Of a stretch of 64,000 bases of DNA, positions 8,977-17,450 are shown piece by piece. The DNA lies in assembly GCF_024397895.1 (NCBI RefSeq), contig NZ_CP073346.1:496001-560000 (forward strand), in the 5' to 3' direction. Position numbers and translations under genes: made by a program. The notes beneath the pieces were generated by a model. It was not told the origin of the DNA. It did no database searches and saw only the letters and a program-made list of their open reading frames with translations. The stretch is from Pseudomonas benzenivorans. GTDB taxonomy: Bacteria; Pseudomonadota; Gammaproteobacteria; Pseudomonadales; Pseudomonadaceae. Position 1 is the first letter of the stretch. Each line of letters begins with the position of its first letter.

Positions 8977-9846
8977 TTGAGCGCACCCCAGCTTGTCCAT
9001 GATCAACCGGTAAAAGGCGTCCTGCTCCTCTGCGTGGCGGTCTTCCTGTTCGCCAGCGTCGACGCCCTGGCCAAGTACCTCTCGGCGTTTTATCCCATCG
9101 CCATGATCGTCTGGGCCAGGTATGCCGTGCATACCCTGCTCATGGTGCTGGTCTTCGTGCCGCGCCACCAGATGGCCGTGGTGCGCACGCGACAGCCGCT
9201 GTTGCAGCTCGTCCGCGCCCTCAGCCTGCTGGCGGTAAGCCTGCTGTTCACCACCGGTCTGCTGTACATGCCCCTGGCGGAACAGACCTCGGTGCTGTTC
9301 ATCACGCCCATCCTGGTCACCCTCTACTCCGCCCTGTTTCTCGCCGAGCGGGTGCGCGGTGGCCAATGGCTGGCGGTTGCGGCCGGCTTCATCGGCGTGC
9401 TCATCATCGTCCGCCCCGGGGGCGCACTGTTCAGTCCCGCCGCCCTGCTACCGCTCGCCGCGGCGGCCTGCTTCGGCTGCTACCAGCTGCTCACGCGCAA
9501 GCTCGGCGAAACCGACAGCCCGGTCACCACCAATTTTCTCACCGGACTGATCAACAGCCTGGTGATGACCGCCGGACTGGCGCTGTTCTGGCGCCAGCTC
9601 GATTTCAGCCATGTCCCGTTGATGCTCGCCCTGGGGACCTGCGGCATGCTCGGCCACCTGCTGCTGACGCACTCCTTCCGGTACGCCACGCCGGCGGTGC
9701 TGGGGCCGATCAGCTATGCGCAAATCGTCTTCGCCGGCCTGCTGGGCGCATTGTTCTTCGCCCATACGCCGGACGCCTGGGCCCTGCTGGGCATGCTGGT
9801 GATCGCCGCCAGCGGCCTGACCATCGCCCTCGGCCAACGCGCCTGA
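8977..9846 (+). CDS. DMT-superfamily (EamA) transporter
   Basis: This protein has ten predicted transmembrane segments in two five-helix EamA repeats, starting around VKGVLLLCVAVFLFASVDALAK and ending with ALLGMLVIAASGLTIALGQ. A longer open frame reaches back to 8848, but that extra stretch is proline-rich and non-membrane. I propose the TTG at 8977, giving 289 residues, the usual family length; no strong ribosome site supports it, so the start is uncertain. The substrate is unknown. It ends 54 bp before the convergent XylD-like gene. Confidence 0.75.
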   Translation: MSAPQLVHDQPVKGVLLLCVAVFLFASVDALAKYLSAFYPIAMIVWARYAVHTLLMVLVFVPRHQMAVVRTRQPLLQLVRALSLLAVSLLFTTGLLYMPLAEQTSVLFITPILVTLYSALFLAERVRGGQWLAVAAGFIGVLIIVRPGGALFSPAALLPLAAAACFGCYQLLTRKLGETDSPVTTNFLTGLINSLVMTAGLALFWRQLDFSHVPLMLALGTCGMLGHLLLTHSFRYATPAVLGPISYAQIVFAGLLGALFFAHTPDAWALLGMLVIAASGLTIALGQRA

Positions 9847-9849
9847 GCC

Positions 9850-9871
9850 CTGGCGCCCCCGGCGCCGCCAG
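9850..9871. terminator. Possible bidirectional stem between convergent genes
   Basis: CTGGCG at 9850-9855 pairs with CGCCAG at 9866-9871 in the 54-bp gap between the DMT transporter and the XylD-like gene. No T-run follows on either strand, so termination is only suggested by position. Confidence 0.3.
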
Positions 9872-9900
9872 ATGGGCGACGCACGGTGGTGCGGCGGCAC

Positions 9901-11682
9901 TCAGTGCGAGTGGCGTGGCTCGCCGTTGGCGATCACCTTCAGGTACAGCGTCGCCGGCTCCAGGCAGCCGCCGGTCGAGACCTGACCGACCAGCTTGCGG
10001 TAGAGCTCCTGCCAGGGCGTCTGGGACGGCGGGATGGCCGGCACGGTTGCGGCCTGGCGGCGGGCGAGTTCTGCTTCGTCGACCAGCAGGTTGACGCTGC
10101 GCGCGTTCAGGTCGACACGCAGCCGATCCCCCGTGCGCAGCAGGGCCAGGCCGCCGCCGACCGCCGCCTCCGGCGACATGTTGAGGATCGATGGGCTGGC
10201 CGAGGTACCGCTCTGGCGGCCGTCGCCCATGCACGGCAGCGAGGTGACCCCGCGGCGGATCAGCTCGGCCGGCGGCGCCATGTTGACCACTTCGGCACTG
10301 CCCGGATAGCCGACTGTGCCGCAGCCGCGAATTACCAGGATGCAGCGCTCGTCGATCTCCAGGGCCGGGTCGTTGATCCGCGCGTGATAGTCCTCGGGGC
10401 CTTCGAACACGATGGCCCGCGCCTCGAAACTGTTTTCCGCGCCGGACTCGGAAAGATAGGTCTGGCGGAAGGCTTCGCCGACCACCGACATTTTCATGAT
10501 CGCGCTGTCGAAGAAGTTGCCGCTGAGCACGATGAAACCGGCGCGGTGCTTGAGCGGCTCTGCGTAGGGGCGGATCACGTCGGCGTCGTGCGCCTGCGCG
10601 GCGGCGACTATCTCGCCGATGGTCTTGCCCGCGACCGTGGCGCAGTCTTCATGCAGGCGCCCGGCCTTGAGCAGCTCGTGCATCACCGCCGGAACGCCGC
10701 CGGCACGGTGGAAGCCCTCGCCGAGGTACTTGCCCGCGGGCATGCAGTTGACCAGCAGCGGCACCTCCTCGCCGATCCGTTGCCAGTCCTCCAGGCTCAG
10801 CTCGATGCCGGTATGGCGGGCGATGGCGATCAGGTGGGGCGGGCAGTTGCTCGAGGCGCCCAGGGCCGAGGCCACGGCGATGGCATTCTCGAACGCCGCG
10901 CGGGTCATGATCTGCGACGGGCGCACGTCCTCGCGGACCAGGTCGACGATGCGCTTGCCGGTCAGGTAGGCCATCTGCCCGCGCTCGCGGTAGGGCGCAG
11001 GGATGCTCGCGCATCCGGGCAGGGACATGCCCAGGGCTTCGGCCAGGGCATTCATCGACAGCGCCGTGCCCATGGTGTTGCAGTGGCCCACCGAGGGCGA
11101 GGCGGCGGTGGTCATCTCCATGAATCCTTCGTAGTCGATCTCGCCGGCCGAGAGCAGGTTGCGCGCATGCCAGAGCACGGTGCCGGAGCCGATCAGCTGG
11201 CCGTTGTGATGACCGTCCAGCATCGGCCCGCCGGACAGCACGATGGCCGGCAGGTCCGTGGTCGCCGCGGCCATCAGGCAGGCCGGGGTCGTCTTGTCGC
11301 AACCGGTGGTCAGCACCACGCCGTCGAGCGGATAACCATGGAGGATCTCCACCAGCCCCAGGTAGGCCAGGTTGCGATCCAGGGCGGCGGTCGGCCGGCG
11401 GGTCTGCTCGGCCAGCGGGTGCACGGGAAACTCCATGGGGATGCCGCCGGCATCGCGGATTCCGGCCTTGACTCGCTCGGCCAGCTCCAGGTGGTGGCGG
11501 TTGCACGGCGCCAGGTCGCTGCCGGTCTGGGCGATGCCGATGATCGGCCGGCCCGACTGCAGTTCCTCGCGGGTCAGGCCGTAGTTCATGTAGCGCTCGA
11601 CATAGAGCGCGGTCATGTCGGCGTGGCTGGGGTCGTCGAACCACTGTTGGCTGCGGAGCGGGCGTTTGGTCGATGCTGTCAT
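9901..11682 (-). CDS. IlvD/Edd-family sugar-acid dehydratase, D-xylonate dehydratase-like
   Basis: This 593-residue protein matches the IlvD/Edd dehydratases that act on aldonic acids. The start (RSQQWFDDPSHADMTALYVE), GIAQTGSD and TTGCDKTTPA are very close to Caulobacter XylD as I recall it. The three iron-sulfur cysteines are at C60, C128 and C201, exactly as in that family. It would dehydrate D-xylonate or a related aldonate to the 2-keto-3-deoxy acid, the substrate expected for the XylX-like gene at 447. The ATG at 11682 follows AGAGAG; an in-frame upstream start at 11796 would lie inside the operator palindrome and is not credible. The gene is divergent from the LacI regulator, which probably represses it. 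Confidence 0.82.
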   Translation of the reverse strand: MTASTKRPLRSQQWFDDPSHADMTALYVERYMNYGLTREELQSGRPIIGIAQTGSDLAPCNRHHLELAERVKAGIRDAGGIPMEFPVHPLAEQTRRPTAALDRNLAYLGLVEILHGYPLDGVVLTTGCDKTTPACLMAAATTDLPAIVLSGGPMLDGHHNGQLIGSGTVLWHARNLLSAGEIDYEGFMEMTTAASPSVGHCNTMGTALSMNALAEALGMSLPGCASIPAPYRERGQMAYLTGKRIVDLVREDVRPSQIMTRAAFENAIAVASALGASSNCPPHLIAIARHTGIELSLEDWQRIGEEVPLLVNCMPAGKYLGEGFHRAGGVPAVMHELLKAGRLHEDCATVAGKTIGEIVAAAQAHDADVIRPYAEPLKHRAGFIVLSGNFFDSAIMKMSVVGEAFRQTYLSESGAENSFEARAIVFEGPEDYHARINDPALEIDERCILVIRGCGTVGYPGSAEVVNMAPPAELIRRGVTSLPCMGDGRQSGTSASPSILNMSPEAAVGGGLALLRTGDRLRVDLNARSVNLLVDEAELARRQAATVPAIPPSQTPWQELYRKLVGQVSTGGCLEPATLYLKVIANGEPRHSH

Positions 11683-11780
11683 GGGAGCTCTCTCTTCGGT
11701 GAGGACCGGCGCGGCGTTGCGCGCTTGATTGTTGTTGGCGCGGCGACCGGCCCAAGCAGCTGAGCGCCGATGAACACAGA

Positions 11781-11796
11781 ATGTTACCGGTAACAT
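11781..11796. promoter_or_regulatory. Perfect 16-bp palindrome, LacI-family operator
   Basis: ATGTTACCGGTAACAT is a perfect palindrome with a central CG, the standard form of a LacI/GalR operator and close to the gluconate-repressor type site of enteric bacteria. It lies about 100 bp before the XylD-like gene and 150 bp before the LacI-type gene, placed to control both divergent genes. I found no second copy in the window. Confidence 0.8.
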
Positions 11797-11941
11797 CTAT
11801 TTTGTAAAGCCTTCCGCAGCCATGCTCCCCGCACAGGGCAAGCCGCCTGTCGCGGTACGCCGCATGTATACTCGCGGGCGATGAGCGGTGGCCGCCGTGG
11901 CCGGCCACTCCGACGAAACCAACCAGGTATATCAGGCCGCC

Positions 11942-12979
11942 ATGAGTCGCGAGGACATCCCCACATCCAGCACGCCACCCCGGATGGCGGACGTCGCCAA
12001 ACTGGCCGGGGTGTCCAAGATGACGGTGTCCCGGGTGCTCGCCGGGCGGGATGTGGCGCCGCATACCCGCCAGCGCGTGCAGGAAGCCATCGACAGCCTC
12101 GGCTACCTGCCGGATGCTTCGGCCGGCAGCCTGTCGAGCGGCCGCTCGGAATTCATCGTGGCGCTGGTGCCCTCGCTGATCAGCTCCAACTTCGCCGACA
12201 CCGTCCGCGGTCTCCACGATGCGGTCCGCCCACAGGGGCTGTGCCTGCTGCTGGGCGACACCAACTATCAACTGGAAGAAGAAGCGCTGCTGGTCCGCAC
12301 CCTGCTGCGCCATCGCCCGGTGGGCGTGATGCTCACCGGCAGCGCCCATCTGGCAAGCACCCGCGAACTGCTGCAGAGGGCCGCAGTGCCGGTGGTCGAG
12401 ACCTGGGACCTGCCCGCCGAACCGATTGAACAGGCCGTCGGTTTCTCCAATGCCGAGGCCGCCGCCGCCATGGTCGGCCACCTGCAGGAACGCGGCTACC
12501 GGCGCATCGGCTTCATCGGCGGCGCCTCGGCGCTGGATGATCGCGGCGTGCAACGCCGCCTCGGCTACCTGCAGGCGATCGCCGCGTCGGGCCTGGGCGA
12601 ACCACGACTGCTGGAGCATGGCGCCTCGCCCATCACCATGAGTCATGGCGGCGAGGCCGTTCGCCGCCTGTTGGCGCGCTGGCCGGATACCGACGCCGTG
12701 CTGTGCGTGAGCGATCTGTCGGCCTTCGGCGCGATCATGGAGTGTCATCGCCAGGGGTTGCGGGTGCCGGATGATCTGGCCGTGGCCGGCTTCGGCGACT
12801 TCGAGGTCTCCCGCTACTGCACCCCCACCATCACCACGGTGGCGGTGGACCCCTACGGTATCGGCCAGCGCGCCGGGGAAATGCTCCTGGCCAGCGCCGA
12901 GGCGCAGCGCGAAGGCCGGCCGCGGCCGCGCCTTTGCGCGCGAATCGACTACCGCATACTGGCCCGCGAGAGCACCTGA
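11942..12979 (+). CDS. LacI-family transcriptional regulator
   Basis: The ATG at 11942 gives 345 residues. The helix-turn-helix is at about residues 16-40 (RMADVAKLAGVSKMTVSRVL), with the LacI hinge following (APHTRQRVQEAIDSLGYLPD). The rest is a periplasmic-binding-like ligand domain ending in the TITTVAVDPYGIGQRA dimer region. It resembles GntR (the LacI-family gluconate repressor type), so a sugar acid is the expected inducer. It is divergent from the XylD-like gene with a perfect palindromic operator in between, which suggests it represses that gene and itself. Confidence 0.88.
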   Translation: MSREDIPTSSTPPRMADVAKLAGVSKMTVSRVLAGRDVAPHTRQRVQEAIDSLGYLPDASAGSLSSGRSEFIVALVPSLISSNFADTVRGLHDAVRPQGLCLLLGDTNYQLEEEALLVRTLLRHRPVGVMLTGSAHLASTRELLQRAAVPVVETWDLPAEPIEQAVGFSNAEAAAAMVGHLQERGYRRIGFIGGASALDDRGVQRRLGYLQAIAASGLGEPRLLEHGASPITMSHGGEAVRRLLARWPDTDAVLCVSDLSAFGAIMECHRQGLRVPDDLAVAGFGDFEVSRYCTPTITTVAVDPYGIGQRAGEMLLASAEAQREGRPRPRLCARIDYRILAREST

Positions 12980-13016
12980 GGGTAAGCCGCGCATTCAGCC
13001 GATCCCCGCAGCGACG

Positions 13017-13057
13017 ATAACCTTTTGTTATACCTCGATGAGCAGGCCTCATTAGAC
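13017..13057 (+). promoter_or_regulatory. Putative LysR operator, copy 3 (two perfect dyads)
   Basis: The layout is ATAAC-N5-GTTAT, six bases, ATGAG-N5-CTCAT, TAGAC, matching 2831-2871 at 35 of 41 positions. The bases inside the dyads differ between copies while the arms are constant, which argues for selection on the arms. It lies about 140 bp before tctC and should bring the TTT operon under the same LysR protein as fucD. Confidence 0.72.
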
Positions 13058-13197
13058 AGGTCCATGGGCCTCCCTTAGTTTCTAGTTCTGCCTCGCCCCG
13101 CTGCTCCAGCCGGCTAGGCACGCCCCTTTCCGCCCAGAAACGGAAAGGCCGCGCAGTACGCGCTCTCACTGACAATAACTTCAACAGGTGGCCGTCC

Positions 13198-14193
13198 ATG
13201 AACAAGCAACCGCATCGCGGGCGTAAAGCCCTGCGCCCCTTGAAAACACTGTTGCTCTCCGCCCTGCTGGCTTCACCGCTGTTGGCCATGGCCGACTACC
13301 CGGACAAACCGATCACCCTGGTGGTGCCCTGGGCTGCCGGCGGCGGTAGCGATGCGGCCGCCCGCGGCATCGCCGCAGCACTGGAGAAAGAGTTGGGTGT
13401 CACCATCAATGTGGTCAACCGCGCGGGAGGCAATGGCGTGGTCGGGCATACCGTGATGACCTCTGCCAAGCCTGACGGCTACACCCTGGGTTTCATTACC
13501 GGGGAGCTGAACATGATGCACTGGCAGGGGCTGACCAAGCTCACCTACAAGGATTTCACCCCGATCGCCATGACCAACTACGACTACCCAGGCGTACAGG
13601 TCGCGGCGGACGCCCCCTATAACAGCGTCGACGAACTGCTAGAGACCATACGCAACGAGCCCAAAGGCACCATCAAGGCATCCGGCACCGGCCTTGGCGG
13701 CATCTGGCACGTGGCCTTCTCCGGCCTGCTGCTCGAACAAGGCATCGACCCGCAGAAGATCACCTTCGTACCGAGCCAGGGTGCAGCACCGGCCATGGTT
13801 GAGCTTGCCGCAGGCAGCATCCAGCTGGTGCCGTCCTCGGTGCCGGAGGCCCGCTCGATGATCGAAGCGGGCAAGGCCAAGGGCCTGGCCATTCTCTCGC
13901 CGCAGCGCAACCCGGCCTTCCCGGACATCCCCACCCTCAAGGAAACCCTGGGCAGCGACTATTCCCTGGGTGAATGGCGCGGCGTTGCCGGCCCCAAGAA
14001 CCTGCCGCCGGAGATTGCCGCCACCCTCGAAGCGGCGCTGGAGAAGGCCTACAACTCCGCGATGTACCAGGACTACATGCGTAAGCTCGGCTTCGGCATT
14101 GAATGGCGCAATACCACCGATTTCAGCGCCTTTCTCGAGACAAACAACAGCTACATGGGCGGCATCATCGAAAAGATCGGCATGAAGAAGTAA
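13198..14193 (+). CDS. tctC: TTT transporter solute-binding protein, TctC family
   Basis: This 331-residue protein has a signal peptide (about 1-31, ending near LLAMA-DYPDK) and the TctC/Bug family start YPDKPITLVVPWAAGGGSD, in which the backbone of the glycine-rich loop binds a carboxylate group. FVPSQGAAPAMVELAAG lies near residue 200. It is the periplasmic receptor of a tripartite tricarboxylate-type importer whose membrane genes follow. In this locus a sugar acid or hydroxy acid is more likely than citrate, by position within the proposed LysR regulon. A stable hairpin follows the gene. Confidence 0.92.
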   Translation: MNKQPHRGRKALRPLKTLLLSALLASPLLAMADYPDKPITLVVPWAAGGGSDAAARGIAAALEKELGVTINVVNRAGGNGVVGHTVMTSAKPDGYTLGFITGELNMMHWQGLTKLTYKDFTPIAMTNYDYPGVQVAADAPYNSVDELLETIRNEPKGTIKASGTGLGGIWHVAFSGLLLEQGIDPQKITFVPSQGAAPAMVELAAGSIQLVPSSVPEARSMIEAGKAKGLAILSPQRNPAFPDIPTLKETLGSDYSLGEWRGVAGPKNLPPEIAATLEAALEKAYNSAMYQDYMRKLGFGIEWRNTTDFSAFLETNNSYMGGIIEKIGMKK

Positions 14194-14209
14194 GCCCGGG
14201 TTTCGATGC

Positions 14210-14227
14210 GACGCCCCAAGGGGCGTC
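14210..14227 (+). other. Stable hairpin after tctC
   Basis: GACGCCCC at 14210-14217 pairs perfectly with GGGGCGTC at 14220-14227 around an AA loop. It is followed by GTTGCCTTTG rather than a clean T-run. Such intercistronic stems often protect or partly terminate the binding-protein message, which must be made in excess over the membrane parts. Confidence 0.6.
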
Positions 14228-14260
14228 GTTGCCTTTGTTCGCCCGCATGAGAGCTCGTTC

Positions 14261-14716
14261 ATGAAAGATTTCGTATTCGGTGTGATCTTCATCGCCCTGG
14301 GTATCGGCGTATGGCTGCTGGCCCGCGAGTTCCCCGTGGTTCCCGGCATGCAGTACGGCGCGGATTTGTTTCCCACATTGATCGCCGTCGGCATGGCCAG
14401 CGGCGGTGCGTTGCTGGGCTTCAGTGCACTGCGCCAGCTTCGTGCAGAAGGCAAAAGCGCCAGGCTCACCTCCGGATTCAGCCTACCCGGTTTCGGCACG
14501 CTACTGCCCTGTGCGCTGGTCGTGGCCTACATCTACCTCAGCGAAACGCTCGGCGCGGCACCGATGATGCTGGTGATCATGCTGACTCTGTTGATCCAGC
14601 GCGGCGTGCGCCTGATGCCCGCCCTTGCGATCAGCGTCGTGGCCACTGCGGGCATCAGCTTTTCCTTCGGCCACCTGCTCAAAGTTCCGCTGCCCGTCGG
14701 GCCCCTAGGTTTCTGA
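14261..14716 (+). CDS. tctB: TTT transporter small membrane subunit, TctB family
   Basis: This 151-residue protein has four hydrophobic segments, starting with the family-typical short N-terminal segment (DFVFGVIFIALGIGVWLLA) and the motif PGMQYGADLFPTLIA. Its length and layout match TctB. It sits between the binding-protein gene and the large subunit gene in the standard tctCBA order, with only ten bases to tctA, so it is co-translated with it. Confidence 0.9.
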   Translation: MKDFVFGVIFIALGIGVWLLAREFPVVPGMQYGADLFPTLIAVGMASGGALLGFSALRQLRAEGKSARLTSGFSLPGFGTLLPCALVVAYIYLSETLGAAPMMLVIMLTLLIQRGVRLMPALAISVVATAGISFSFGHLLKVPLPVGPLGF

Positions 14717-14726
14717 GGAGCCACGC

Positions 14727-16256
14727 ATGAACGCATTGCTCGAGGGCGTCCTGCTCGTCTTCAATTTTCAGACGCTGCTGGTGATCCTGCTCGCCGCCCT
14801 GTTCGGCGTCTTCGTCGGCGCCATTCCCGGCCTCTCCGCCACCATGGCCGTCGCCCTGCTGGTGCCCATCACCTTCACCATGGAGCCCACCGCGGCCATC
14901 GCCGCGATTATCACCACCGCGGCCATGGCCATCTTCGCGGGCGATATTCCCGGCACCTACCTGAACATCCCAGGCACCCCGGCATCGGCCGCCTATGTGG
15001 CCGACTCCGCAGCGCTGGGACGCATGGGGCGTGCGCGTGAGGCCCTGGGCCTCAACGTCACCTGCTCGGTCATTGGCGGTCTGGTCGGCACCCTGGTATT
15101 GGTAATGATCGCGCCGTCCCTGGCCGAGTTCGCCCTCAACTTCAGCTCGTTCGAATACTTCTGGCTGGCCGTTCTCGGGCTGGGCAGCGCGGTGTTCATT
15201 TCCCAAGGGTCCGCGACCAAGGGCTTCCTGTCACTGATGGTCGGCCTGCTGCTGGCCACCGTCGGCCTGGACCTGGTCACCGGCGCGCCACGCTTCACCT
15301 TCGACGTGCCCGACCTGATGGGCGGCATCAACTTCATTCCAGTGATGATCGGCTTCTTCGCCATGTACGAGGTGATGAAGCTCTACAGCCTGCCGAAGGC
15401 CGACAGTGAGCGTTCGGCGCAGAACATCACCCCGCAGCACGGCAGCGTATTCGGCCAGGTGCCCTCGTATCTCAGGCGCTACTGGAAAAACGTTATTCGT
15501 GGCAGCAGCCTGGGCGCCTTCATCGGCGCCCTGCCGGGCGCTGGCGCCGATATCGCCGCCTGGATCGCCTATGCGCTGAGCAAGAAACGCTCGAAGACCC
15601 CCGAGGCCTACGGCACCGGTCATGTCGAAGGACTGGTCGACGCCAGCTCAGCCAATAACTCAGGAGTAGCTGGCGCTTGGGTGCCCGCGCTGGTGTTCGG
15701 TATTCCTGGCGACTCGATCACCGCCATCGTCATCGGCGTGCTGTACATGAAGGGCATGAACCCCGGCCCGACCATCTTCATGGACAACAGCGCCATGGCC
15801 TACGGCCTGTTTACCGCCTTCTTCGTCGCCAACCTGATTCTCCTGCCCATCGGCTACCTGGCGATCCGCAGCGCACACCTTTTCGCCGTGACACCTACCC
15901 GCGTGCTGATGCCGATCATTCTGTGCTTCTGCATCGTCGGCGCCTTCGCCATCAACAATAGCCTTACCGATGTCTGGATCATGCTGGCCTGCGGCATTGT
16001 CGCCTACCTGATCGCCAGCGCCGACTTTCCCATCGCCCCGGCGATTCTTGGCCTGGTGCTGGGCAACATCCTGGAGAACAACTTCATGACCTCGATGATC
16101 AAGGCCGACGGCAAGCTGCTGGCTTTTGTCGAGCGGCCGATCAGCATCGGCCTGGCGCTGCTCGTACTGCTGATCGCCCTGTTGCCGCCGCTCGCCAAGC
16201 TCTGGCGCAAACGCTATCCCAGCGCCCTCCCCCCAACCCAGGAAGCCATTGAATGA
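14727..16256 (+). CDS. tctA: TTT transporter large membrane subunit, TctA family
   Basis: This 509-residue protein has about twelve transmembrane segments. The two family glycine-rich motifs are present: GAIPGLSATMAVALLVPITF near residue 35 and GALPGAGADIAAWIAYALSK near residue 275, and the middle has VFGIPGDSITAIVIGVLYMKG. It is the transport channel of the tripartite carrier. Its stop overlaps the start of the downstream dehydrogenase gene by four bases, so import and first oxidation or reduction step are made together. Confidence 0.93.
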   Translation: MNALLEGVLLVFNFQTLLVILLAALFGVFVGAIPGLSATMAVALLVPITFTMEPTAAIAAIITTAAMAIFAGDIPGTYLNIPGTPASAAYVADSAALGRMGRAREALGLNVTCSVIGGLVGTLVLVMIAPSLAEFALNFSSFEYFWLAVLGLGSAVFISQGSATKGFLSLMVGLLLATVGLDLVTGAPRFTFDVPDLMGGINFIPVMIGFFAMYEVMKLYSLPKADSERSAQNITPQHGSVFGQVPSYLRRYWKNVIRGSSLGAFIGALPGAGADIAAWIAYALSKKRSKTPEAYGTGHVEGLVDASSANNSGVAGAWVPALVFGIPGDSITAIVIGVLYMKGMNPGPTIFMDNSAMAYGLFTAFFVANLILLPIGYLAIRSAHLFAVTPTRVLMPIILCFCIVGAFAINNSLTDVWIMLACGIVAYLIASADFPIAPAILGLVLGNILENNFMTSMIKADGKLLAFVERPISIGLALLVLLIALLPPLAKLWRKRYPSALPPTQEAIE

Positions 16257-17299
16257 GCCGTATTGCCCCCCAAGAGCTCGAACGCTTCGTCGAGCGGCTG
16301 TTCCTCGACACCGATGTCAGCCCCGAGGTGGCCAGCGTGGTCAGCCGGGTACTGGTCGAAGGCGACCTGCTCGGCCACCACACCCACGGCGTGAAACTGG
16401 CCCAGGGGTACTTGCGCGACCTGCGCAGCGGTAACGCCAAGGGGCGAACCAGCAGCCTGCAGATCGTACGCCAGAGCCCGGCGGCGGTCCTCTACGACGC
16501 CGGCTATCTGCTCGGCCCCTACTGTGTCGAACAAGCACTGGACTTCACCGCCCAGGCCGCTCGCACCTTCGGCATCGGCGTCGCAAGTATCCGCCGCTCA
16601 CATCACATCGCCTGCCTGGCCGCCTACCTGCAACGCTACACCGAGAAAAACCTGATCCCCCTGGTGCTCACCTCCGACCCGGCCGTCGCCTCGGTGGCGC
16701 CCCACGGCGGGCTGGACCCGGTGTATACGCCGAACCCGCTCGGCATAGGTATACCCACAGGGGACAAGCCGGTGCTCATCGACGTCAGCATGTCGACCAT
16801 CACCAACGGCCTGGTCAACAAGACCCACCAGGCCGGCGGCCAACTGGAGCATGCCGCGCTGATCGGCCCGGACGGCCAGCCAACGCGCGACACCGCGGCC
16901 TTCTTCGCCACGCCGCCGGGCGCCATCCTGCCCTTGGGCAGCCTGGAGTTCGGCCACAAGGGCTTCGCCCTCGGCACCCTGGTGGAAGCGCTGACTGCGG
17001 GTCTGAGCGGCTTCGGCCGCAAGGATGGCGTCAAGCAATGGGGCGCCGCCGTTACCGTGCTGACCTTCGACCCGGCCTTCTTCGGTGGTGTCGACGAGCT
17101 GAAAGCCGAGATGGATCACTTCGTCGAGGCCTGCCTGGCGAGCCGCCCGCGCCAGCCGCAGCACCCGGTAAGAATGCCGGGGCATGTTGGCATCGCGCGG
17201 CGGGCGCAAGCCTTCGAGCAGGGGCTGGCTCTGCCGGATGATGTACTGCAAACATTGCGCACCGCAGCCCAGGAAGCCGGCTGCGACTATCCGTTCTGA
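16253..17299 (+). CDS. Ldh2/MDH2-family NAD(P)-dependent 2-hydroxyacid oxidoreductase
   Basis: This 348-residue protein belongs to the malate/L-lactate dehydrogenase 2 family (YbiC/YiaK/AllD type), not the Rossmann lactate dehydrogenases. Key features are GDLLGHHTHGVK near residue 40, RRSHHIACLAAYLQ with the catalytic histidine near residue 118, and PNPLGIGIPT for nucleotide binding. The C-terminal region has FGHKGFALGTLVEALT. Members interconvert 2-hydroxy and 2-keto acids such as malate, 2,3-diketogulonate or ureidoglycolate. It overlaps tctA by four bases and should act on the acid that the TTT system imports. The substrate is not defined by sequence. Confidence 0.85.
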   Translation: MSRIAPQELERFVERLFLDTDVSPEVASVVSRVLVEGDLLGHHTHGVKLAQGYLRDLRSGNAKGRTSSLQIVRQSPAAVLYDAGYLLGPYCVEQALDFTAQAARTFGIGVASIRRSHHIACLAAYLQRYTEKNLIPLVLTSDPAVASVAPHGGLDPVYTPNPLGIGIPTGDKPVLIDVSMSTITNGLVNKTHQAGGQLEHAALIGPDGQPTRDTAAFFATPPGAILPLGSLEFGHKGFALGTLVEALTAGLSGFGRKDGVKQWGAAVTVLTFDPAFFGGVDELKAEMDHFVEACLASRPRQPQHPVRMPGHVGIARRAQAFEQGLALPDDVLQTLRTAAQEAGCDYPF

Positions 17300-17318
17300 G
17301 TGCAGGCCAGCGGACCCT

Positions 17319-17340
17319 GGGCGCCGAGAGCGCCCCTTTT
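17319..17340 (+). terminator. Intrinsic terminator of the TTT operon
   Basis: GGGCGC at 17319-17324 pairs with GCGCCC at 17330-17335 around a five-base loop and is followed by C and four T residues. It ends the rightward TTT operon in front of the convergent FMN oxidase gene. Confidence 0.75.
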
Positions 17341-17450
17341 CTTGGGCCACGCATCGGCGCTGGCAAAGCGCAACGAAGCGCATGCCAGACGGATGGAATA
17401 GAAAGCGGCCGCGCCCCAGCAGGTGTGCAGAGGGCGAGCCGGATGGGGAG

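Noticed and set aside
9886..11763. A 625-codon rightward frame across the XylD-like gene
   Set aside because: It mirrors the minus-strand gene, whose three cluster cysteines and family match are clear; the composition (H, R, D, G rich) is that of a shadow.
11683..11796. Upstream start for the XylD-like gene at 11796
   Set aside because: That ATG lies inside the operator palindrome; the ATG at 11682 gives the family start and has a ribosome site.
10649..12994. A 781-codon leftward frame across the LacI gene and the operator
   Set aside because: It overlaps two well-supported genes and a perfect operator, and its translation is low-complexity without domains.
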